From NCBI GenBank assembly GCA_031771865.1, contig JASISA010000009.1:930001-994000 (forward strand): a stretch of DNA of 64,000 nucleotides. The letters run 5' to 3'. Every line of letters begins with the position of its first letter. Position 1 is the stretch's first letter. The notes below the pieces were generated by a model. The model saw only the letters and a list, made by a program, of their open reading frames with translations. It was not told the DNA's origin and did no database searches. Both the position numbers and the translations under genes were made by a program. Below, piece after piece: positions 1 to 11,505 of this stretch. This stretch comes from Nothophaeocryptopus gaeumannii. Its lineage: Eukaryota > Ascomycota > Dothideomycetes > Mycosphaerellales > Mycosphaerellaceae.

Positions 1-1159
1 CTACCGCTGGCACCACCTCGCCATCGAAGAAGACCTTCACCACCAAGTCGACCGCCGCCGCCGCCGCGACGCACATCGTCCCCGACGACAAGAGCGAAAT
101 CGTGCTGAAGGGCGATGGCGTTCTCCACGGCAGTGCATCAGCCTCTAAGATCATCGAGCTTTTCGACGTAAGTACTCACATGCTTAGACACATCCTAGCA
201 CAAGCTAACATTTCTCAGATCTCCGGTCGAGTCATCATTGTGACGGGTGGCGGTAGTGGCCTTTGCAAGGACCTCTCTGGAGATCTCGCCAAGTGTGGCG
301 CCCACGGTATGTGGTCAGAGGTTTCAGCAGGTCTCGAGTCCCGCGCTAACATTCTTCAGTCTACTCCTTCGACAAGCGTGACACGCCCGAGAAAGAGTGG
401 TTCGAATACCAGGAGGAGGTCAAGAAGGTTGGACGAGGTAGCATGTCCTTTGTCAATGTCGACGTTAGCAATGTCGACCAGGTCAACTCCGCCGTGGCCG
501 AAATTGCCGCTCGTCACGGCCGCATGGACGGCGCTGTCCTTGGCGCTGCTATCCAGAAGACGGTTCCCGCGATGGACTATCCCGCCGATGAGATGACCAA
601 GGTATGATCACATGCTGAAGCACTACAATCTGTTACATTCACTGATACATTAGCAGATGATGGAGGTGAACTTCAAGGGCGTCTTCCTCTCCGCACAGGC
701 CGTCGCGAAGCAGGCGAAGCAATTCGGCTCTCCTGCGTCCATCGTCCCGATCTCCTCCATGAGCGGTCTCATTGCCAATAAGGGCCTCAAGTGCGCCGTG
801 TATAACTCCTCGAAGGCGGCTGTGACTCAATTGACTCGCAACCTCGCGATGGAGTGGGCCCAGGAGATTGATGGCCAGCCCATCCGAGTCAACGCCGTCT
901 GCCCTGGCAACATCCTTACCCCGATGCTGCTGCAGAACTTCGCTGACGATCCGACGCTCCGCCCAATCATGGAGTCGAACAACATGTTCGGCCGCATTGC
1001 CGAGACCAAGGAGTTCACTGGCATCGTCGTCTACCTGCTGTCGAACGCCTCGACCTTTACCACGGGTCAGTCGTTCTACGTTGACGGTATGTTCTATCCT
1101 ATTCCATCACCTCCTCTCTCCCGACTGACTTCATCACAGCTGGCTACACTGCCATGTAG
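1..1159 (+). CDS. Sorbose reductase-like short-chain dehydrogenase (5' end outside window)
   Basis: NAD(P)H-dependent oxidoreductase of the classical SDR family, closest in pattern to fungal sorbose reductase/NADP-mannitol dehydrogenase (Sou1-like); the cytosolic polyol or sugar substrate is inferred. Exons read as 1-167, 219-306, 360-601, 657-1086 and 1140-1159, with introns of 51-55 nt, all GT..AG. Visible motifs are the Rossmann glycine loop TGGGSG, the catalytic region SSMSG followed by YNSSK (Tyr-x3-Lys), and the post-catalytic NAVCPGNI loop. The last exon supplies only the final few codons, ending A-G-Y-T-A-M. The N-terminal part has an Ala/Thr/Ser-rich stretch before the Rossmann fold, longer than in typical cytosolic Sou1 proteins, so a leader or extension is possible. 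The start codon lies upstream of the window. Confidence 0.88.
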
Positions 1160-1378
1160 GCTCCCAACGGAGACTACCCTACACCATGCACCTTCTTTGC
1201 GATACCACCACGAGGCATTTTGATTTGAGCGAATAAGATACCCATCAGCGAGGCGTTTTGCAACGGGTTTCACAGGAAAACGGGATCAGGATGACTGCAT
1301 TTCCGGGCGCTGGGCTTTCTTTTGATAAGCGTACAGCTTCTAAGAGCATTCTGCGAGTACATTTGGCACAGCATCACA

Positions 1379-3520
1379 CGAATGAAAAGCGATGAATCAC
1401 ATTCCTGAGTCAAGTCTCACAAACACATTTGCTGATGTTTTAAGATCCTCACAGGCCATCTTTGAACATCTCTGACTTGGAGGTTACCAAGCTAAACGCG
1501 CAGGCTCGCGAGCACTAGGTCATCGAGCAGGCAGTGAGAGCGAGAGAAGGTGGCATCTGGCACGGCATGACATGAACAAAAAGCGATGAATCGCATACCT
1601 GGGCCAAGTCTCACAAACACTTTAGCTGATCTTTTAATTTCATCACAGGTCTACTTCCTAGATCTCTGAATCGGAGATACCAAGCCAGGGGCTGCTGGAA
1701 GATCTTGGATTGAGGGATGGTGAGAGAAGGTTGATATTCCAGCCAGGTCTTAGAAGATTATGACTCTTCGCTGACACTGTCCCAGACCCTCCGGACCACG
1801 ATCTCCAGATCAGAAATTCCAGCCTGAGCGCGTACCCTCACGACCGCTAGGTCTTTGAGACAGTATGGAGAAAGAGAAAAGGCGGCATTTAGACAGGATT
1901 TCACGAGGTAACATCTCGTCGCTGAAATAGTGCCAGACGTCCAAGATGAGATCTTTAATTTGGGAAGACCAACCTGAGCGCATATATATACTCGCAGCCG
2001 CTGGGTCATTGGGACAGTATGGAGAGTAAGAGATGGCGACAGTTGGGCGGCCAGATACCATCAGCTAAAAATCTTTGCTTTTCCCTTCCCAGGCCATGCA
2101 GACCGCAATCTTCGGTCCAGAAATACCAAGCTGGGCGACTATCCTCACCATTGCTCGGTCATTGGGATGGTAGAGAGAGTGAGAGGAATGTCATTTGGGA
2201 AAGCTTTCACGGTGTCCTGACTCATTGCTGACATAGTTCCCAGGTCATCTCGAACACTATCTCGAACTTCTGGAACTGGATCTGAGCAGCTAGTCTCGCG
2301 ATTGCTAGACCATTTTGTCGCAGGAATTGGAAAGGGGGACCTTCATGATTAAGAGGGTATCTGTGTCAGACTTAGGAATGTCCCAAGTCCCCAGCCAATT
2401 GCTGACATACGCCCAGATCATCTTATACCAGCTCTCGATCCTTCAGCTCTGAACGGTACTACCAACCTCGCGAACATAGACTAGAAGTTCAGGTATTGGG
2501 AAGGAAGACGTATCGCAACGGCGCTCGGGTCCCTCAACTTTCGGCCGATTCTTTACTTATACACCGGCGGATTGCGTTGAGATCTCGAGATCTTAGAGCT
2601 TGGACTAAGCCCTCAGTCTCAGGCTCAGAATATCGATCATGCGTTGCGGAACAGGAAGACAAGTTGGGACTGAGCTTGACTTGAAGCTTTTGACGACATC
2701 GCGGCAGGTCGGGGCACAACGGTTCTCGAAGTTCTGATCTCTCAGCTGAGGCATCGATCTCCTAAACGCTGGCTTATCTGAGTGACATAAAAGCAGAGAT
2801 ACTTCTCTAGAGCATTTGTGGACATTGGAACAGACCAAGCTTCAGCACTCTCGAGCTTATAGGCACTCAGCCAAGGCGTCGGCCTCCCAACCGCTGGCTC
2901 ATCTGAGTGCCATAAAAGCGAGAAAAAGAATCATGTACTGACATTGGAGAAAGTCGAGCTTGAACGCTCTCGAGCTCACAGGCACTTAGATAAGGCGTCC
3001 ACCTCGCGATCCCTGGATCATCTGAGTGTCATCAAAGCAGAAGAGGTCGTATCTCAAGGCCAAGGCGACGAAAAGTAGTACGAATATGTGTTCTTTGCAT
3101 CAAATCATTTCTGATTCTTGACCCCCATCAAGGCTCAACGTCTGCGATCTCGAATTTCGAATACGTCAACTAAGCCACCAAACTCACGAACAGCAGATTA
3201 TCCGGGCGGCCCGGATTGAGAGAGATTCCGTACCTGCAATTGGGGCTGACGCAAGGAGCTCGCGATCTTAGGTCTTCACATACTGTACTGAGACCTCCCT
3301 CCCACGACCGCTAGATCATTCAAGTCTTTTGCTGATCGAGACGGCTGGCGGAGGAGTCCCACGAGCGGCATGCTGGGGAAAGAGAAGCCTGTGTAATGTG
3401 ACACGAGTCTTTGCCTAGCCTTTGTCTTCATCGCAGATTGGAACTCTGTTGTCTCGAAGTTGTATGACCTTTGGTGAGGTCTTGGCCTCACGGCCGCTCG
3501 ATCAGGTTGGTGATGCTGAG
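1379..3520. repeat. Degenerate tandem array, period about 150 bp
   Basis: A non-coding stretch built from diverged copies of one unit. A recognisable core resembling cGCTAGGTCATTgaga recurs near 1513, 1845, 1999, 2152, 2303, 2767, 2892, 3011, 3309 and 3495; most gaps are 119-186 bp or close multiples of 150. A second conserved block, GCTGACATAGTcCCAG-like, precedes the core near 1770, 1921, 2228 and 2402. The two best matching copies are 1379-1493 and 1570-1687, which share a block around aaGCGATGAATCrCAT and CAAGTCTCACAAACAC. Short open frames inside are not conserved between copies, so I do not call genes. Its function is unknown; it could be an old satellite or the remains of a repeat-bearing transposon. 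Confidence 0.7.
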
Positions 3521-4410
3521 GTGAAGCCAGCAGGAGTTCCAGAATTGTTTCTTCGATGGGAATGCGGCAGGGATCACACATCGCTTAAGCTTGACATGTC
3601 CTTTGTGCTGATCTTCAGCTTGATGACAGACAGGTACAGACTCAGATATCGAATTCCCTGTCTCTCTAATTGCGGACCACGATTGCGACAAGACGAGGTT
3701 CTGTGATGCCTTCATTGCGAAGAAAGGCGACACACAACCGTGCCATTCAAGAACCTTTTCCAGGCTAGGCGAACTTGCACACTTCAACAATCCCCAAGTT
3801 CAGACAAGCGCAGCTTCATGGCCCCAAGATCGGAGAAAAGGCTTCGTTCAGCGCCCATACACAGCCTGCAACCTTCAGCCTCACGCACGATAGACCACGA
3901 CATGCACGATCAACAACACTAAACCCACATCCAACACAAAATGTCCCGTCCACGTGCAGAGTCGCCGCCAATCCCCGCCCAATACCAACCTTCAGCCGTA
4001 CAAATGGTGCCCTTTGAACCGGCCTCAAAAGCCGCGGACTTTCCTCTTACGCTACTTGACAGAATCTTGCATATGCGCGAGAGCTCGATATAGCACCAAG
4101 GATTGCATTTGACATAAAACAGCCAACGCTCTGTGGAGGCCTACGACGCCAAGGATCATTAGAGATGCCTCGTCTTTCCTAATCGGGAAAGATATGTCGT
4201 GGGCCTGACGGCGAAGCATCAGCTAGGCCTTCAGCTAAGGCGTTCACCATGCAATCTGTCTTCCCTTTGCATCATGACGGCCACGAAAGGCTGGAGAAGC
4301 ATGCGGGAGCTTCATCGGGAAAATTTGCGAGGGGAGTATATGTAGACTGCATTGACTAGGATTGTGTTGTGCGACGTTGGATGATATCGCTTCGCTTTTA
4401 ACCCTGGAAG
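3521..4410. other. Intergenic, promoter side of the sedolisin gene
   Basis: I see no convincing gene here. The first part may hold further unrecognisable copies of the array to the left. The last 100-200 bp should contain the promoter of the protease gene starting at 4411. Confidence 0.4.
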
Positions 4411-6569
4411 ATGTGGGGATCATTGTTGATTGTCTTGGTGGTCGGCGCTGTTGCGGTGCCGACTGGACTCGTTAATGTCGTTCATGAGAAGAGGTCGTCT
4501 TTGCAGAATGGGAGATATGAGAAGGCTGTGATTCCAGTCCGTATTGGACTCACGCAGAAGAGTTTGGATCGGGGGTATAGTCATCTAATGGATGTGTGAG
4601 TTTGATCCAACCGAAAACTCTCCGAAATGCTTCTATTACTGACAGCTTGGAGTTCCCATCCATCGTCAAAGTCATACGGCAAGCACTGGAGCGCAGATGA
4701 AGTAACAGCGGCCTTCGCTCCCTCGTCGGAGACAGTTGACTCTGTCCTTGAATGGCTCCATCTCTCCGGCCTCCGAGATACCAGACAAACAAAGAATCAA
4801 GGCTGGATAGCATTCGACGCCCCAGCTTCCGAGGTCGAGAGACTCTTCTCAACTGAATTCCACGAATACATCGACACTAGCGACGGTAAAATTCACATTG
4901 GAAGCGAGCAATACTCAGTTCCGTTCCACCTCACCGAGCACATCGACTACATCACCCCCGGAGTCAAACTCAGCCCTTCGATGTCGAAGTCCAAGATTAA
5001 GCGTGACGGAGGGAGCTGGGGAGGCGCAGGCTGGGGAAATCCAGGCTGGAGAGGTTGGCCTCATCCAAATCCAGTTCCATGGCAGCCAAAACAACCTAGC
5101 TGGGGTCCATACCAACTACCGCCAGGTGCTGGACAGCTACCCGCCGACCTTCAGGCTTGTGGAATGAATATTACGCCGCCGTGTATTCGTGCACTCTACG
5201 ACATCCCGTTCCCAAAAGCTGATATTGCAGATGGTGTGCTGGGAGTCTTTGAGCAGGGTGATACCTACTCGCAGGAGAACTTGAATCAGTACTTTGCGAC
5301 TTACGCATCGTATGTTCCTCAGGGCACTCATCCGAATCTGGTCTCGATCAATGGCGGCGTTGCTCCCGTCCCTGCGCTCAACCGATCAAACGGGGGCGAG
5401 TCGGATGTCGACTTCGACATCGTCTTCCCTTTGCTCGGTGCTGTACCTATCACGCTGTACCAGACCAAGATTCCAGACACCATCCAGGACAGCTACACAG
5501 GCAACACTCTGGCCGATACCATTCTAGCTGCCGTAGATGGATCTTACTGCGACGACGAACTCACCGAAAGCGGCTTCGAATGCGGCGGCGTCACACTCAC
5601 AGAAGTCCTCTCCATGTCCTACGGAGAGCCCGAGACCCTTTCAAGCTACAAAGCCGCCCAGCGAGCCTGCAACGAATTCATGAAGCTCTCTCTACAAGGA
5701 CACACCTTCGTGATATCCTCTGGAGATTACGGCGTCGCCGCAAACCCGGGATTGGTGAGCCCCAATAGCACATATTGCAACTCCGACGGATGTCTTCCGC
5801 GCTCTGCGGATGCGAATATCACCGCGAACGATCCGATCTTCAACGTCAACTTTCCACAGTCGTGTCCGTATGTATTGTCGGTGGGAGCTACGCAGCTATA
5901 TCCCGATCAGACGGTCCTGAATCCAGAGTCGGTCATGTTCCTGCCTGAAGACGGTGTCCAGCAACAGGCCGAATGTCCCGTTCAAAAGGCATTCTTCAGC
6001 AGCAGTGGCGGCTTCTCGAACTACTTCTCGCAACCGAGCTATCAGAAATCAGCGGTGTCTACCTACTTCTCCCAACATGATCCGGGCTACCCTTCATACT
6101 CACTATCAGAGGGCGAGATCGATAGTGATAGCTTCACCGCCTTCCCGGGCAATGGTATCCACAATCGTGCCGGTCGTGCTGTAAGTCGCCGCCCAAATAC
6201 TATTACTGACCAGCCAATACTAACATCTTCCTCCCACAGTTCCCCGACGTCTCAGCCAACGGCGCCGAGTTCAACATCTTCGTCCAAAACATCACCCACC
6301 AAACAGCCGGCACCTCTTTAGCAGCACCCATCTGGTCTTCCATTCTCGCGATGCTGAACCAGGCCCGCAAGGACGCCGGCAAAGGACCCGTAGGCTTCGT
6401 AAATCCCGTGCTCTACGAAAACCCGGGAGCGTTCCACGACATCACAAATGGAACGAATCCAGGTTGTGGGACGGATGGGTTTCCAGCTGTGGCTGGATGG
6501 GATCCTTCGACGGGGCTGGGTACGCCAGACTATCCTGCGCTGGAGAAGATTTTCTTGGGTTTGCCGTAG
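4411..6569 (+). CDS. Secreted sedolisin-type serine protease (tripeptidyl peptidase, S53)
   Basis: A 680-residue preproprotease expected to act outside the cell at acid pH. Exons: 4411-4595, 4653-6180, 6240-6569. The first intron uses a downstream AG (4651-4652), which gives the family sequence LMDVSHPSSKSYGKHWS across the junction; the nearer AG would break the frame. A hydrophobic signal peptide covers residues 1 to about 17, followed by the pro-kumamolisin domain. Catalytic features are visible: the Glu/Asp pair in GGESDVDFD, the oxyanion Asp in SSGDYGVA, and the serine in TAGTSLAAPIW. The C-terminal calcium site appears as DITNG plus GLGTPDYP. Oddity: the linker after the prodomain (about genomic 5008-5130) is very rich in Gly, Trp and Pro. 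Peptidase specificity (aorsin, TPP or sed type) cannot be settled from the sequence. Confidence 0.93.
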
Positions 6570-7171
6570 TAGAGGTAGTCGGAGACGTTTTGGCATTCGA
6601 TGAAGTACGAAGGTTAGGGAACGATCAGCGGCGTATATGTCCGCCTCTTATTATGAATTGACGAAGGAAAGGTGAAAGATCTCGATATTCGCCGTGTTTG
6701 TGTAGAGTCTCAAGATGGAGCAGGACGGTCTTGATCGTTTCCAGTCCGTGAATTGAACTGCCGAACATCACAAGAGGCTGAACGCGGCTCTGTGCGAGTT
6801 ACGGTTGCCCTTCTCGGTGATCGCAGGAAAGAAGACATTGGAAGTCACCCTGCACCTCGGGTTTCATGAACCCAATGCGAAAATTATCCACAGACGGCTT
6901 GTGTAGCATCCTTCCTTGGCGATGTCTCCTGAAGCAAGTTTCAAAGCTCCCATGTATAAGCTCTCAGTGTAGAGGGTCCAGGGTGTATGTTGGTATCATT
7001 AGGTCAGAACTAGAAACGCTTATATGTCGCTGACATTTGATTGACATGCTGGCAGGCGCCGCCTTTGCGAAGGACTGTTACTCTTTTCAGTCCTCGTTCT
7101 CCATCTTATTCGGCGCGCATTCTGTTGCAATTATCTTCTGTGACTACTACTTCTTCTCCTTCATATCCAAG
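6570..7171. other. Intergenic between protease and MFS gene
   Basis: About 600 bp with no supported gene. It contains the 3' flank of the protease gene and the upstream region of the transporter. No recognisable repeat or RNA gene. Confidence 0.4.
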
Positions 7172-9158
7172 ATGGCGGAGGCCGACTCCAAGAGAAGCAC
7201 ATGGACGACGATCCAGATGTCCTCGGACGATTCAGAATTTGCGACAGCTACGAAATTGCGCCCTGGTAGCGACGGTACAGCAGCAAGATTCTCCAGTCTC
7301 GATCCAGGATGGTTCGATAGCTTGGATACAGTATATCATAGTGCGCCTTCCAGGACCTTCAGCAAGGACGAGGATCTGCCGTACCTGCCGAAATCATCGA
7401 AGCGACTTTCAAACATCTCATCGATTACAGAATGGTCGCGCAAAACCGTCATGGAAGTTGAGGAAGCCTACCGACCTTTCAGTTGGCTGAAGCTGTACGA
7501 AGAGGGGTCCGATAGTACCAGCGTATGCTCTGCTATCCCGGAGAGCATCGAAAGCCTGAACAGCGACAGTATCGAGGTCCCACGATTTGGAGATATTTTG
7601 AGAGGTGCAATAGGCTCTGCGACGCGAAAGGATCCAGATATGACTGCTCTACCGCAGGTGGAAAGGCTTGCGACCTGGAAAGCGAACGATCCCGATACCC
7701 CGGTCAATTGGTCCCCAGCCACGAAATGGGCGCATGCTGTCTTGTTGAGTTGGTTGTCGTTCGTAATGTGAGTCCTGCTCGTTTGTGGTCCTTTGTTCAG
7801 CTATTGACTTATTCATCCCAGACCAATGGCTTCCACAATGATACTACCTGGCGCGCCAGCAATTACGAAAGCTCTTCATATTACATCGCCAGCCCTCTCG
7901 GCATTCGTAGTCAGCGTCTATTTTCTTGGATTTGCGACAGGTCCGCTGTTCTGGCCACCGTTAAGTGAGATTTTGGGGCGTTTGCCAGTTTACCATATTT
8001 CGAATTGCTTCTGGCTGGCCTTTAATATGGCATGCGGTTTCAGCCAGAACTACCAAGAGCTTATTGTCTTGCTGTTCTTCGCGGGCGCTTTGGGAACTGC
8101 ATGCGTGACGATCGGAGGCGGCACTGTAGCTGATATGTTTGTTCCGGCACAGCGGACTACAGCAATGGCAGGCTGAGCCATAGGTCCAGTGATTGGTCCA
8201 TTTTTGGCGCCCATTGTTGGCGGGTATATTGTCGAGGCTGTAGGCTGGCGATGGGTTTTCCACGTTCTCGCGATAATAGTAAGTGCTGGTTCATCCGATT
8301 CTCGTAGAGGGCTGGTCTGACTTAGACAGGGCGGCATTAATGTAATCTTCTTGCGCAGTGTTGTTGCGAGAGACATATCCGCAGCTTCTTCTCGGTCGAA
8401 AGGTCAAATGTCTGCAATATGCAGGTGATCGACATGCTTCAGGATGTAAGATCGACTACGGTCTCGAGCCCAAGGTTCTCCTCCGAGAATCGGTCATTCG
8501 TCCTCTGAGAATCCTTCTTACTTCGCCGGCGGCCGTGGTCGTTTCCCTCTCTGGAGCGATGTTCTATGGCATATTCAGCCTGATGACCATAGCCATTCCG
8601 TTCACCTACAGCGCGATACACAGCGTTGGCCCAAGAAACTCAGGACTCGTTTTCATTGCACCTTGTGTCGGAATAGTCATCGGCCTCTTTGCGTACAGCT
8701 ATATTAACGAGCACATGATGCGAGGTTTTGAGAAGAGCGATCAGAAATGGACGCCAGAAGATCGTATCCCATGTTACTTGACGGTACCAGCAACGGCTTC
8801 AATGGTGGGAGGGCTGCTAATGTACGGCTGGACGAACAAGCGCACAGTGCATTGGATTGTCCCGCTCATTGGACTAACATTGTTCGGCGCTGGCTTCGTG
8901 TCCTTGACACTGGCCATTGGTGCATACCTGACAGAGGCGTTCTCGGACTTTTCGGCAAACGCACTGGCGGCTAGTGCTATCTTGAGATCATTGACCACGA
9001 GCCTACTGCCTATGGGCGGACTGGTTGTTTATCAGTCCCTAGGGTTTGAGCATGGCAACGCATTATTAGCAAGTCTGTGTGTTGGCGCTGCTGTGATGCT
9101 TTTGTTAATAAGGGTCTTTGGAGCCAGGTTGCGGGGGCATTTCGAAGTCAATTTATAG
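7172..9158 (+). pseudogene. MFS drug:H+ antiporter-type transporter with in-frame stop and frameshift
   Basis: A 12-helix major facilitator of the DHA1 multidrug type, with a long cytosolic N-terminus of about 195 residues. Exons read 7172-7767, 7822-8278 and 8330-9158. The family pattern is clear: NWSPATKWAHAVLLSW before helix 1, GFATGPLFWPPLSE at the loop 2 signature, WRWVFHV, then RETYPQLLLGRK after helix 6 and intact helices 7-12. Two lesions break it. A TGA at 8174-8176 interrupts the helix-5 segment between TTAMAG and AIGPVIGPF. After the second intron, GGINVIFL is in one frame while RETYPQ is in another, so an indel lies at about 8330-8360. Everything on both sides of each lesion is still well conserved, so decay looks recent. 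Readthrough or a sequencing error cannot be excluded for either. Confidence 0.8.
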
Positions 9159-9424
9159 ACATCCCAGATTTCCAACAGCGGTAGATCAAGCATTGACCCT
9201 GTCCAAGTTCCAACAGCCTGCCAAACAAGCTCCAAAAGGACAGATCATCGTTCCCTTCTGCGACGTGGAATTCTTAGACGTAAGACACACCAAGTGCCTG
9301 GAACGCCAGATCTACATCGACAGACGGATTCGCACCAAATTTGTATGAGAAGCTTATTGGAGGATGAAGCTTCGAATGAGTCGGCGTATTCGTGCATATA
9401 TGACCGGCTGAGCAGCTCGTCGCC

Positions 9425-11260
9425 ATGCTCAAGGCAGTCAAGTCGTTCACGAATATCCGAGGGAAGCGGAAGATGGGGACCTCCAATTCGACCCAAAAGG
9501 ATCACATCTTGAGGACGGCCCGTGGCTCTCTGATTGGGATTGAGATTTCTGACGGACGTACCCATCACCCCATCTACCGCAGATACGCTTCAATACGATA
9601 CGCGCTCCCACCAACGGGCGAACGAAGATGGCGCAAACCTGAACCTTTACCCTCGGACTGGATCTTTTCAGACGGCAACAACCACGCTCGGGATTATCGT
9701 AATTTTGGAGCGATATGTCCACAGGTGACAGTCCACTCGGTTGGCGTGGACTCATCGCAATGGCATGAGGTGGTGGAAAATCCGCACGATGAGGACTGTC
9801 TGTTCCTCAACGTGTGGGTGCCTGCAGGAGTGATACGACCCGCAGGAGGGTGGCCAGTGCAGTTTGTCTTTCGTAAGTCGCGCTCATCAGAACACGCGGA
9901 AGGTCATGACTGACATTGCGTAGCTGGCGACAGCCTCCAAAACGGCCATGGGATGCAGCAGAACTGTCTCGATCCTATCGATATTTTCCGTGAGCACAAG
10001 AACGACCCGCGTATCATCGTCTCGGCCAACTATCGAGTCGGTATCTTCGGCTTTCTGGCTAGCGAAGACCTCGCAGACCACGGGAAAGATGTGAACGGTG
10101 TAAGCGATTCAGTGGGGAATGCTGGGTTGTGGGATCTTCGTATGGCGCTTGAGTGGACACATGACCATATCCACCTGTTCGGCGGCAACCGAGAGAACAT
10201 CAGCGCGGGCGGATACGGCGTCATGACCGCGTATCAGCTTCATTATGATGCCTTTCAACCGCCTTCCAACCGCCTCATCCGGCGAGCGTACCTCTTCAGC
10301 GGTGCAGTTGGCGTGCAGCCAGAGGCAGCAGAGTCGCAAAAGCCATGCCGACAGTTCGATGAGATATGCCATCAGTTGATGATAGACAGAGATCTGCCGG
10401 GTGAAGATAAAGTGCGCCTTTTGCGCGGCGTTTCGGTAGACAAACTCCTGCATGTGGTCAAGACGCTGGAAGTGGACTTCAAGCCGGTCACAGACGGAAA
10501 AGCTGGCTTTGTGCCTGACTGGATGATGCAAACCATCTGGAGCGGCGAACTCGGCCGTAGGCTCAAACAACGGAACGTCCAAGTCATTATTGGAGATCCT
10601 GGAGAGGAGAGAACAATCTACGAGCACTTCCTCAAACGAGACAGTGCGCGCTCGCGGAATCCGCAGACGATCTCCAGCCATAAGGCGCTTGTGACAAAGC
10701 TGAAGACCCACTACCCAGACGACATTTGTGATGCTCTCGTCAAGAAGTTTGCGAGAGACATAACGGACTGGAGCTCAGTGTACTGCGAGATAATGGCAGA
10801 TGTCCAGTGCCACTCCGTCGTCCGAGGCTTTGCGCAATGCCTCTACTACGGAGGCATGACAACGCAGGACGTGCTGAGATACCACATTACATGGCGACCC
10901 GCGGGCGTGAACGAGTGGATTGATCCAGATACTGGGATCTCGCATGTGATGGACATGACGGTTTGGTGGTACGCAGGGTGGCGGGCCGGGATCAGCAAGA
11001 AGGATAGACACGATGTGCTCGTGTTCACCGATCCCTTCGACCGCTTCGTGAAGGGAGACACGAGTGCGACGTTCGGTTGGGGTACCGAAGCTGAATTCGA
11101 AGTGAGGCTCCTTGGTCAAGACGGCGCAACGATGGTGGCTGAGGACCCGTTGTGGGTGAGGAAGCTGGACGTCTGGAACACGATCAGGGATGTCCAGCGT
11201 CAACGTCCTGGAGGCATGGATGTTCACACGAATGGGGGGGCGAACGGTGCTGTGCCTTGA
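9425..11260 (+). CDS. Carboxylesterase type B-fold protein, probably non-catalytic
   Basis: Alpha/beta-hydrolase of the fungal carboxylesterase/cholinesterase-like family. Exons 9425-9872 and 9924-11260; an inner ATG at 9473 is an equally possible start, giving 578-594 residues. No signal peptide is seen, so it is probably intracellular. Family landmarks include EDCLFLNVWVP, SANYRVGIFGFLAS, NAGLWDLRMALEW and FGGNRENI. The nucleophile elbow, normally G-x-S-x-G, reads GGYGVMT, so the serine is Gly. The oxyanion region, normally HGG, reads PGDSLQNG. A histidine-containing segment, GISHVMDMTVWWYAG, sits where the catalytic His is expected. The fold is therefore preserved but hydrolysis is unlikely; a binding role is an inference. 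It lies 266 bp downstream of the broken transporter on the same strand. Confidence 0.85.
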
Positions 11261-11505
11261 TCTCTGTTGAAGCAAAGGTGGGATGAATGTTTTGAGTTTG
11301 TTTAGAGTCTGCCAGGGTGTCCACGTCCTCATCTGGAGCCGCGCGGAGGCGGCAAGGTAACTCATCAGGGCCAGTGGGAATTGCTCTCAAAACCAGACAT
11401 CGTTGATTCAATGTTTGTACGATAGTCCGAAAATGCAACAGTAGCGGCACTTCAAGCCTGCCTTCATGCCACAAGCTTCATCGCCTGGTGCTCGCTCCGA
11501 TCTTG

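Noticed and set aside
1758..2838. Several 60-80 codon frames inside the tandem array
   Set aside because: They are not kept between repeat copies, so they do not look selected as proteins.
8174..8176. Alternative genetic code or recoding to explain TGA and TAG at sense positions
   Set aside because: Housekeeping genes in the window end normally at TAA/TAG/TGA and never use them as sense; most broken genes also carry frameshifts, so decay is simpler.
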